From: CAZVED01 sp964626205
Lineage (GTDB): Bacteria; Patescibacteriota; Patescibacteriia; SG8-24
Direction: 5' to 3'
Assembly (NCBI GenBank): GCA_964626205.1
Contig: CAZVED010000021.1
Coordinates: 1 to 17,070, forward strand
Length of the DNA stretch: 17,070 bases
Part shown: positions 10,434-17,070 of the stretch, one piece after another
Layout of the letters: the number at the start of each line of letters is the position of its first letter
Position numbering within the stretch: the first letter of the stretch is position 1
Translations under genes and position numbers: made by a program
The notes under the pieces: model-generated
Seen by the model: the letters and a program-made list of their open reading frames with translations, nothing else
What the model was told of the DNA's origin: nothing
Databases searched by the model: none

Positions 10434-13400
10434 TCATTCGGCCGGCTCTTCCGTTGGCTCCTCTTCGGCCGAACCTCCCAGTGCCGGGCGGACGGTCTTC
10501 CCGCTGAACGGGGTGTCGCGACGCTCAGTGTCGATGACGCGACCGCCATCCTTTTCCTTCACGAGTTCCACGTCGAGACAGAGACCCTTGAGTTCGCGGA
10601 CGAGGACGTTGAACGATTCCGGAATGTTGATGCTCCTGATGCGCTCGCCCTTGATGATCGCCTCGTACGCCTTGGAGCGTCCCGGGACGTCGTCAGACTT
10701 GATGGTAAGAATCTCCTGGAGCGTGTGCGCTGCGCCGTACGCTTCGAGCGCCCAGACTTCCATTTCACCGAAGCGCTGACCACCGAACTGCGCCTTACCT
10801 CCGAGCGGCTGCTGGGTGATGAGCGAGTACGGACCAATGGAACGCTGGTGAATCTTGTCCTCGACCATGTGGTGGAGCTTCAGCATGTACACGTAGCCGA
10901 CAGTCACCTTGTTGTCGAACGGCTCGCCGGAGCGACCGTCGAAAAGGCGCACCTGTCCGGACTCGTCGAAGCCTGCCGTCTTGAGCTCGCTGCGGATCTG
11001 CTCTTCGGTAATGCCGTTGAGCGCCGGGGTGACCGCGGTGTACTGCAACGCGTTCGCCGCGAGGCCGAGGTGCGTCTCAAGAATCTGCCCAAGGTTCATA
11101 CGGGAGACGACACCGAGCGGGGAAAGGATGATGTCGACCGGGGTTCCGTCTTCGAGGAACGGCATGTCGGCAACCGGGACGATCTTGGAGACGACACCCT
11201 TGTTGCCGTGGCGACCTGCCATCTTGTCACCGACCTGGATCTTACGAAGCGCTGCGATGGAAACCTGGATGGACTTGATGACGCCCGGCGGGAGCTTGTC
11301 ACCCGCGTCGCGCGAGAAGATCTTCACGTCGACCACCTTGCCGTGGCCACCGTGTTCCATATAGAGGGAAGAGTCGCGGACGTCGCGTGCCTTCTCGCCG
11401 AAGATGGCGCGGAGGAGTTTCTCTTCCGCGGAAAGTTCGGTCTCACCCTTCGGTGTGATCTTACCGACGAGAATGTCGCCGGATGCAACCTCGGCACCGA
11501 TGCGGACAATGCCTTCTGCGTCGAGATTCTTGAGCTTCTCTTCGGAGATGTTCGGGATGTCGGACGTCACGAGTTCCGGACCGAGCTTGGTTTCACGGAC
11601 GTCGATCTGCTTGTTCTCGATGTAGATGGACGAGAAACGATCCTTCTGCACGACGCGCTCGTTCAAAATGACGGCGTCCTCGTAGTTGTAGCCTTCCCAA
11701 GAGAGGAACGCGACAAGCAGGTTCTGGCCGAGTGCGAGCTCGCCGTTCTCGGTAGACGCACCGTCCGCAAGGACATCGCCCTTTTTCACCTTCTGTCCAA
11801 CCTCGACGCGGACGCGCTGGTTGACGCAGGAGCTGGCGTTGGAGCGCACGAACTTGCTGAGCTTGTAAGTGATGACATCCCCCTTCTTGGTAGTCAGCTC
11901 GATGCGGTCACCCTGCGCGAGCGTGATTTCACCGTCCTCTGCGGCAACAGAAACGTGGCCGGAGTCCTTCGCGGCACGCGCCTCGAAACCAGTACCGACG
12001 ATCGGCGCTTGCGGGTTGATGCATGGCACGGCCTGGCGTTGCATGTTGGTGGCCATGAGCGCGCGGTTGGCATCATCGTGCTCGAGGAACGGCACGAGCG
12101 AGGTCGCGACGGAAACGATCTGCTTGGAAGAGACGTCCATGTACTGGATGTCTGCGGTGTTTGCGACGGACGGCTCACCCTTCACGCGCGACGGAGCGCG
12201 CAGCGTGACAAAGTGTCCGCTCTCATCGACCTCGGTCGTTGCAGACGTGGTGACGGACTTCTCTTCCGTGAATGCGTTGAGGTAGACGATCTCGTCCGTG
12301 ACGCGCGTCTTACCCTTCTTGTCCTTTTCGACCACGCGATACGGGGCTTCGAGGAAACCATACTCGTTCACGCGGGCATAGCTCGCCAAGTGACCGACGA
12401 GACCGATGTTCGGACCTTCCGGCGTGGCAATCGGGCAGATGCGACCGTAGTGCGTCGGGTGCACATCGCGGACTTCGAAGCCTGCGCGCTCGCGCGAGAG
12501 ACCGCCCGGACCCATCGCGGAAAGGCGGCGCTTGTGCTCGAGCTCGGAGAGCGGGTTCGTCTGGTCCATGAACTGCGAGAGCTGCGAGGACATGAAGAAC
12601 TCGCGGATGACACCGATGATCGGGCGTGCGTTCATGAGACGCGACGGGGAGATCGTGTTGATGTCCATCGTCGACATGCGGTCCTTGATGATGCGCTCCA
12701 TGCGCGACAGACCGACACGAAGACGGTTCTGAACGAGCTCGCCGACCGAACGGACGCGGCGGTTGCCGAGGTGATCGACGTCGTCCGGTTCTTCCTGGTG
12801 GATGTTGAGGCGGATGAGTTCGCGAATGATGACGACGAGGTCGTCGCGCTTGAGAATGCGGTTCTCCGGCTTGTCGGCGTCCTGATCAAAATTGATGCCG
12901 AAACGCTGCGCAAACTTGTACCGTCCGACCTTACCGAGGTCGTAGCGGTCGAAGTTGAAGAACATCGAGTAGATGAGCGAGCGGGCGTTGTCTGCCGTAG
13001 CGAGGTCGCCGGGGCGGATGCGCTTGTACACCTCCTTGAGACCCTCCTCTTCGTTCGTCGCGACATCCTTAGCAAGCGTCGACTCGATGAACTTGATGGA
13101 CGGGTGAACATCCACATCCTTAAAGAGGTCGATAATCTGCTCATTCGTGGAGTAGCCGAAAGCACGCAGAAGCGACGTTACTGCCACCTTGCGCTTACGG
13201 TCGATCTTGATCCAGAGCACGTTGGAGGAGTCCGTCTCCATCTCGAGCCATGCACCACGGTTCGGAATGATCTTCGCGCCGAAATGTTTGCGTCCGCGAT
13301 TGAGTTCCGTGGTAAAGAAGACACCAGCCGATCGGACGAGCTGCGAAACGACGACACGCTCGATGCCGTTGATGATGAACGTGCCGCGATCGGTCATCAG

Positions 13401-13751
13401 CGGGAAGTCACCGAGGTAAATTTCCTGTTCCTTCGTCTCCGCGCTGCGCTTGTTGATGAGACGCACCTTCACGCGCAACGGAGCCTCGTAAGTGAGGTTC
13501 TTCGCCTTGGACGTCGCCTCGTCGAACTTCGGCTCGTCGAGATAGTAGTCGAGGAAATATAGTTCGAGGTCGCGACCGATGAAGTCCTTCACCGGAGAAA
13601 TTTCCTCGAACAGTTCGCGCAGCCCTTGTTTGAACAACCAGTCATAGGAATTCTTTTGGATCTCGATGAGATCCGGCAGTTCCATCGCGTCGCGGAGGTC
13701 GGAAAAGGATTTCCGTTCGAGCGACTTCACTGGGAGGCGTTTGAAAATCAT
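10434..13751 (-). CDS. rpoB: DNA-directed RNA polymerase subunit beta
   Basis: The second large subunit of RNA polymerase, about 1,105 residues from the chosen start. Conserved blocks include ELPDLIEIQKNSYDWL near the N-terminus, GTFIINGIERVVVSQLVRS, the rifampicin pocket SSQLSQFMDQ and HKRRLSAMGPGGL with the drug-contact residues D396, H406 and S411 (E. coli D516, H526, S531) unchanged, GDKMAGRHGNKG, and the C-terminal FGEMEVWALEAYGA. The usual CPIETPEG motif reads CPIATPEG. I chose ATG 13751 because homology begins just after it; ATG 13775 and GTG 13787 are possible and none has a ribosome site. The family's usual upstream neighbours rplJ-rplL are absent; rpoC follows directly. Confidence 0.98.
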   Translation of the reverse strand: MIFKRLPVKSLERKSFSDLRDAMELPDLIEIQKNSYDWLFKQGLRELFEEISPVKDFIGRDLELYFLDYYLDEPKFDEATSKAKNLTYEAPLRVKVRLINKRSAETKEQEIYLGDFPLMTDRGTFIINGIERVVVSQLVRSAGVFFTTELNRGRKHFGAKIIPNRGAWLEMETDSSNVLWIKIDRKRKVAVTSLLRAFGYSTNEQIIDLFKDVDVHPSIKFIESTLAKDVATNEEEGLKEVYKRIRPGDLATADNARSLIYSMFFNFDRYDLGKVGRYKFAQRFGINFDQDADKPENRILKRDDLVVIIRELIRLNIHQEEPDDVDHLGNRRVRSVGELVQNRLRVGLSRMERIIKDRMSTMDINTISPSRLMNARPIIGVIREFFMSSQLSQFMDQTNPLSELEHKRRLSAMGPGGLSRERAGFEVRDVHPTHYGRICPIATPEGPNIGLVGHLASYARVNEYGFLEAPYRVVEKDKKGKTRVTDEIVYLNAFTEEKSVTTSATTEVDESGHFVTLRAPSRVKGEPSVANTADIQYMDVSSKQIVSVATSLVPFLEHDDANRALMATNMQRQAVPCINPQAPIVGTGFEARAAKDSGHVSVAAEDGEITLAQGDRIELTTKKGDVITYKLSKFVRSNASSCVNQRVRVEVGQKVKKGDVLADGASTENGELALGQNLLVAFLSWEGYNYEDAVILNERVVQKDRFSSIYIENKQIDVRETKLGPELVTSDIPNISEEKLKNLDAEGIVRIGAEVASGDILVGKITPKGETELSAEEKLLRAIFGEKARDVRDSSLYMEHGGHGKVVDVKIFSRDAGDKLPPGVIKSIQVSIAALRKIQVGDKMAGRHGNKGVVSKIVPVADMPFLEDGTPVDIILSPLGVVSRMNLGQILETHLGLAANALQYTAVTPALNGITEEQIRSELKTAGFDESGQVRLFDGRSGEPFDNKVTVGYVYMLKLHHMVEDKIHQRSIGPYSLITQQPLGGKAQFGGQRFGEMEVWALEAYGAAHTLQEILTIKSDDVPGRSKAYEAIIKGERIRSINIPESFNVLVRELKGLCLDVELVKEKDGGRVIDTERRDTPFSGKTVRPALGGSAEEEPTEEPAE

Positions 13752-13807
13752 AGGCAGCGCGGCGATAAGCGTCATCCCGACAACCACGTGGACCGAGGAA
13801 GTCAGGT

Positions 13808-13835
13808 CTTATATAAGAAGGTGTCGCGAACCGAA
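13808..13835 (-). promoter_or_regulatory. Possible rpoBC promoter
   Basis: On the - strand a TATAAG hexamer (13813-13808) lies within the palindrome CTTATATAAG, 16 bases after TTCGGT (13835-13830). The -35 is poor, so only the -10 is persuasive. Transcription would start near 13800, about 50 bases before the chosen rpoB ATG. Confidence 0.35.
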
Positions 13836-14252
13836 GGCGGGGACCTGGAAGAGTAACAAAAATATCCCCCTGCGATATCAACTCGTTCTACTCTCGTTGA
13901 TGACAGGGCGACATTGGTGCACCCGACCTTATGAGGACTTGTGTGAATCCATGTTCGCGGAAGTGCCAGGAGCCGGGAGGGTATTTTACGCGGAGACGCA
14001 AACGCCCTTTATATCCCAGACTGGTTCTGCTGGATAATAGCAACTGTGGAAAAGCCCGTCAAGGGCAAAGAAACCGTCTTGTCAAGAGTCGTCATTTTCT
14101 CTTACCTTAGCAAAAAGATGCAACACTGCATGCCAGCTCAACCATTCATTCATCCACTTGTTATCCACATTTTTAAACTGGCAAATCACCTGACCCTTGC
14201 CTCTTGACGAAAAGCCCCATGGCTGCCTAGATGAATAAGGAAGGAGGTACCT
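13836..14252. other. Non-coding divergent spacer between rpoB and the 14253 gene
   Basis: I find no gene here. It is the divergence point: everything from 3221 to 13751 reads left, everything from 14253 reads right. It contains the DnaA-box-like cluster, a T-rich stretch (14169-14176) and the ribosome site of the next gene, AAGGAGGT at 14241-14248. TTGACG at 14204-14209 could be a -35 for that gene, but no good -10 follows at the right distance. Confidence 0.6.
14029..14169. promoter_or_regulatory. Cluster of DnaA-box-like 9-mers
   Basis: One perfect consensus box TTATCCACA (14161-14169, +), preceded at an 11-base step by TCATCCACT (14150-14158, 7 of 9). On the - strand are TTTTCCACA (14053-14045, 8 of 9) and TTATCCAGC (14037-14029, 7 of 9). 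A further 8-of-9 box TTATCCACT lies at 14727-14735. DnaA binds such sites at origins and at some promoters. No dnaA or dnaN gene is visible. Confidence 0.45.
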
Positions 14253-14669
14253 ATGGAAGAAGCGGAACGCCTTCTGTACACCTGTGGCGAACCAAGCTGT
14301 CTAGCCTCTGGCACTGCGGAGGAGATGTTCAACACTCCCTGCAATCCTGCCTACGTGACCTTGCAGGAGCTTAAAGAGAGGGTCCGCTGCCCAATGTGCG
14401 CAAGGGACTACACCCAAAAAATGCGCTCAAGCGGGACGCATCGAAGGACGTCGGTATTCAGCCTCGCGGCGACGCTGGCCGCCATGGAACGGCTCGCAAG
14501 CGCCCGTGAAGCCTTCCGATCGTGGGGTGACGACTACCTCCGCTGGTATAAGGAGGTCTCGGAACCCATGGCCCCACAGCCTCCTCGGGCGGAAATCGAG
14601 CAGGAGTACCTTGCGTGGTACCTCCGTCGCCATCCAAATAAGCGGAACTATCGCTATTCCCGCTTCTGA
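14253..14669 (+). CDS. Small cysteine-rich protein of unknown function
   Basis: A 138-residue protein I do not recognise. The N-terminal third has five cysteines, C11, C16, C30, C46 and C49. CGEPSC (11-16) and RCPMCARD (45-52) resemble the two knuckles of a treble-clef or zinc-ribbon fold, so metal binding is likely, and a nucleic-acid or protein contact is possible. The rest is helical and rich in Arg and aromatic residues (RWYKEV, EYLAWYLRRH, YRYSRF), with a strongly basic end. No membrane segment or signal peptide. The start is secure: AAGGAGGT lies four bases before ATG. It is a single-gene unit with its own terminator, divergent from rpoB. The strong ribosome site and clean boundaries argue that it is real. 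Confidence 0.8.
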   Translation: MEEAERLLYTCGEPSCLASGTAEEMFNTPCNPAYVTLQELKERVRCPMCARDYTQKMRSSGTHRRTSVFSLAATLAAMERLASAREAFRSWGDDYLRWYKEVSEPMAPQPPRAEIEQEYLAWYLRRHPNKRNYRYSRF

Positions 14670-14672
14670 CCG

Positions 14673-14700
14673 ACCCCCGATTCCTTAATCGGGGGTTTTT
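14673..14700 (+). terminator. Intrinsic terminator after the cysteine-rich protein gene
   Basis: Ten-bp stem ACCCCCGATT/AATCGGGGGT (14673-14682 with 14687-14696), CCTT loop, T-run 14696-14700; begins four bases after the stop codon. Confidence 0.93.
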
Positions 14701-14802
14701 CTATACTCATATTCTCCGCTTTTGCCTTATCCACTCCGCATCTTTCCCTTAAAGCTGGTACACTTGGATACGTGGACTTTCTAGGTTCTCCTCTATCCCC
14801 AT

Positions 14803-14986
14803 GATGGCGGATCAGCAAGGCTGCGGGCCTTGCCGGATAGCAGGGTCCCGGGTTTCACCGACGTTCGTTCTTTGATGCTGCGCTTGCAGCGTCGTTGCCG
14901 TCGGTATCGACCACGCTTGTGGTCACCTTTTGCCCGGTTCAACCCCCATATCCCGTCGATGCCTGCAGCCTTTCGGTTCCGTCATC
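14803..14986 (+). ncRNA. Candidate structured RNA upstream of ftsK
   Basis: About 184 bases that fold into a closed multi-branch shape. Outer stem: 14803-14811 with 14978-14986 (9 bp). Next: 14817-14828 with 14961-14972 (12 bp). Inside: CCTTGC/GCAGGG (14828-14833 with 14840-14845), CCGGG/CCCGG (14848-14852 with 14933-14937), ACCGACG/CGTCGGT (14857-14863 with 14899-14905) topped by an 8-bp hairpin with a GCTT loop (14874-14893), and GACCAC-GCTT-GTGGTC (14909-14924). Four stems contain one G-U pair each when read on the + strand and an A-C mismatch on the - strand, which favours a + strand transcript. The size and the single long closing stem recall 6S RNA, but I cannot assign a family; it could instead be an ftsK leader. 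No protein-coding signal, clear promoter or T-run terminator is visible. Confidence 0.5.
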
Positions 14987-15014
14987 CTCTTGACCGCTCC
15001 CCCACATCAGCCAT

Positions 15015-17070
15015 ATGTCGAAAAAGAAAAAGAAAAACGGTTCACCGCGGCGCGAACGCACTACCGCTCCCCGACTCGATCCGCAAGCACAGCGTGAACT
15101 CATCGCCATCGGCGGTGCGCTTCTCGCCTTGTTGTCGATGCTTGCGCTCTTCGGCATCCTCGGACCGGCAGGAACATTCGTCGATGGCGTGCTCTCCGTA
15201 CTCTTCGGATGGAACAAATATTTCGCGCCAATCGGACTCCTCGCAGCATCGGCGGTTATCGCTTTCCCTGAGCGTTTCGACCTGCGCGGTCCGCTTGCGC
15301 TCGGCATCTTTCTCTTCTTCGTAAGCTGGAGCGGTCTGCTGAACGTCATCAATCACCCAACGACGGACGAACTGCTGGTCATCGAAAACATCAGCCGCAC
15401 AGGCGGTTACCTCGGCCTCGTACTCGGATATCCGCTGCTGTCCTTGATGGGCATCTGGGGGGCAGGCATCACGCTTTCCTGCATCTTGGCCGTTTCCCTT
15501 CTCCTCACGTTCAACGTCTCGTTCCGCGACGTCGCGCACCGCGCCGCAGAGGCACGTGCGGCGCTGCAAGCAAGTCGTTCCGTAGCCACCACCGACAACG
15601 AACGCTTAGACGACATCGATGACAGTGGGCCGACGGAAACTGATCACAACGATGCTGCAGATGATGCCCCTGTGGAAGCCGTCATGCACGCCGGACACGT
15701 CGACACCGAGACGCCGGAAGAGCACGCGATGTCCGTCGCGCTCAAGAAAAAACGTTCACGCAAAGTCAGCATCCCCATCGACCTCCTCGGCACCAACAAC
15801 GCCAAGCCGACTGCCGGCGACATCGTCGGACGATCCGCCGTCATCCAGAAGACACTCGAGAATTTCGGCATCCCTGTTGAGATGGGGCAAGTCGCCGTCG
15901 GCCCCACGGTCACGCAATTCACGCTGAAGCCGCACGACGGCGTGAAGCTTTCCAAGATTCTCGCATTGCAGAACGATCTTGCGCTTTCGCTTGCCGCGCA
16001 TCCCATCCGTATCGAAGCACCCATCCCAGGAAGGTCGCTCGTCGGTATCGAGGTGCCGAACCAAACTGTCGCCATCGTCGGTCTGCGCGAAATCCTTGAG
16101 TCCTCGGCCTTCACTGGGCGCTCCTCCAACCTCTCGCTCTGCCTTGGTAAGGACGTTGCTGGTGCCTCGTGGGTCGTGAACCTCGCGAAGATGCCGCATA
16201 TGCTCGTCGCCGGCGCTACCGGATCCGGAAAGACCGTCTGTCTCAACACCATCATCGTCTCGCTCCTATTCCAGAACTCCCCGGATGACCTCCGGCTCAT
16301 CCTCATCGATCCGAAGCGCGTCGAACTTCCGGTCTATAACGGCATTCCCCACCTCCTGACTCCGGCCATCACCGAAACGCCGAAAATCATCAACGCACTC
16401 AAGTGGGCCATCACGGAGATGGACCGCCGTTACACCACCCTCTCCCAGGCGAAGAAGCGTGACATCGAATCCTACAACGAGGGTCGCAAGGAGGATCGGA
16501 TGCCGTACATCGTCATCGTCATCGACGAGCTCGCCGACCTCATGGTGAGCTCCGCCGCGGAAGTCGAGACGTGCATCATCCGCCTTGCCCAGATGGCACG
16601 TGCGGTCGGAATCCATCTCATCGTCGCAACGCAGCGCCCGTCGGTCGATGTCATTACCGGCCTCATCAAGGCCAACATCACGGCGCGCGTGGCGTTCTCA
16701 GTCGCCTCCTCCACGGACTCCCGAACCATTCTCGACACTCCGGGTGCCGAACGTCTCGTCGGACGCGGTGACTCTCTCTTCGTCTCGTCCGACCTTTCCA
16801 AGCCAAAGCGCATCCAGGGTTGTTACATCAGCGACGGCGACATCCGCAAGATCGTCGACTTCCTCATTTCTCAACTCGATGAGCCGGTCGCTTATGAGGA
16901 CGGCATCACGGAAAAGGCAAAGCGCGGTGGCGTTGATGGAGTCGATGGCAGCGATGAAGACGACCTCTACGATGAAGCCCGTCAGATTGTCGTCCAGGCC
17001 GGCAAGGCGTCGGCGTCGTACCTCCAGCGCCGCCTGAAGGTCGGCTACGCCCGCGCCGCTCGCCTCTTGG
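15015..17070 (+). CDS. ftsK: FtsK/SpoIIIE DNA translocase (3' end beyond window)
   Basis: A septum-anchored hexameric motor that pumps chromosomal DNA during division and dimer resolution. 685 codons are present and the frame is still open at the window end. A basic start (SKKKKKN) precedes about four membrane helices (near 28-50, 70-84, 92-112, 131-166). A short acidic linker (190-240) follows, much shorter than the E. coli one. The alpha/beta motor runs from about 250 to 620 with Walker A GATGSGKT (400-407), Walker B IVIVIDEL (D504, E505) and VATQRPSVDVITGLIKANI (537-555). The DNA-reading gamma domain begins at about 650 (LYDEARQIVVQAGKASASYLQRRL) and is cut by the window end. ATG 15015 is the only good start; it has no ribosome site and lies 28 bases after the structured RNA element. 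Confidence 0.97.
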   Translation, partial: MSKKKKKNGSPRRERTTAPRLDPQAQRELIAIGGALLALLSMLALFGILGPAGTFVDGVLSVLFGWNKYFAPIGLLAASAVIAFPERFDLRGPLALGIFLFFVSWSGLLNVINHPTTDELLVIENISRTGGYLGLVLGYPLLSLMGIWGAGITLSCILAVSLLLTFNVSFRDVAHRAAEARAALQASRSVATTDNERLDDIDDSGPTETDHNDAADDAPVEAVMHAGHVDTETPEEHAMSVALKKKRSRKVSIPIDLLGTNNAKPTAGDIVGRSAVIQKTLENFGIPVEMGQVAVGPTVTQFTLKPHDGVKLSKILALQNDLALSLAAHPIRIEAPIPGRSLVGIEVPNQTVAIVGLREILESSAFTGRSSNLSLCLGKDVAGASWVVNLAKMPHMLVAGATGSGKTVCLNTIIVSLLFQNSPDDLRLILIDPKRVELPVYNGIPHLLTPAITETPKIINALKWAITEMDRRYTTLSQAKKRDIESYNEGRKEDRMPYIVIVIDELADLMVSSAAEVETCIIRLAQMARAVGIHLIVATQRPSVDVITGLIKANITARVAFSVASSTDSRTILDTPGAERLVGRGDSLFVSSDLSKPKRIQGCYISDGDIRKIVDFLISQLDEPVAYEDGITEKAKRGGVDGVDGSDEDDLYDEARQIVVQAGKASASYLQRRLKVGYARAARLL

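Noticed and set aside
13900..14037. A 45-codon + strand ORF in the rpoB upstream spacer
   Set aside because: No ribosome site, no recognisable motif, and it overlaps the DnaA-box-like sites; length is within chance.
14821..14850. SRP RNA signature (CCGGATAGCAG resembles CCGGAAGGAAGCAG)
   Set aside because: The essential GGAAGG portion of SRP domain IV is missing.
14938..14986. tmRNA-like stretch on the - strand (ATCGACGGGAT)
   Set aside because: It resembles the conserved tmRNA 5' segment by about ten bases, but there is no tRNA-like acceptor, T-arm or tag reading frame, and the stem wobbles favour the + strand.

Overview
The window looks like a chromosome segment of a candidate-phyla-radiation (Patescibacteria) bacterium with fairly high GC. 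The partial 16S rRNA carries changes typical of that group: A instead of C in the 530-loop motif at position 18, GGAATAGACGGGG instead of GGAATTGACGGGG, and TTGTACTCACCGCCC instead of TTGTACACACCGCCC. The proteins use the standard code with TGA as a stop, so this is not a Gracilibacteria/Absconditabacteria recoding lineage. I cannot name the lineage below that level.

Layout. Positions 1-1014 hold the 3' two thirds of a 16S rRNA gene on the + strand. It is followed by a hairpin-rich spacer and a terminator, with no 23S gene. A small HExxH zincin-like protein (1258-1935) follows. Then comes a promoter-tRNA-Ile-mgtC-tRNA-Phe-tRNA-Pro-tRNA-Gly transcription unit (2018-3043). Just after tRNA-Gly is a short cassette of hairpins ending in a second copy of the tRNA-Gly 3' end (3159-3180) and a bidirectional terminator.

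From 3221 to 13751 everything is on the - strand. In transcription order it runs rpoB-rpoC (RNA polymerase beta and beta'), yebC-ruvC (translation/regulatory factor and Holliday-junction nuclease), a stand-alone Clp-type AAA+ unfoldase, and a half-size EamA transporter. Promoters or terminators separate these into about four units. The ribosomal protein genes that usually precede rpoB (rplKAJL) are not next to it.

From 13752 to 14252 there is a non-coding divergent spacer with a cluster of DnaA-box-like sequences. To its right, on the + strand, lie a small cysteine-rich unknown protein (14253-14669) with its own terminator, a well-folding structured RNA candidate (14803-14986), and an ftsK/spoIIIE DNA translocase gene that runs off the window end.

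Most of the content is core information processing: transcription, rRNA/tRNA, recombination, chromosome segregation and protein quality control. I found no CRISPR array, transposase, toxin-antitoxin or defence system. The items most worth following up are the structured RNA upstream of ftsK, the duplicated tRNA-Gly 3' end with its hairpins, the DnaA-box cluster, the 16S gene without a linked 23S, and mgtC embedded in a tRNA operon.
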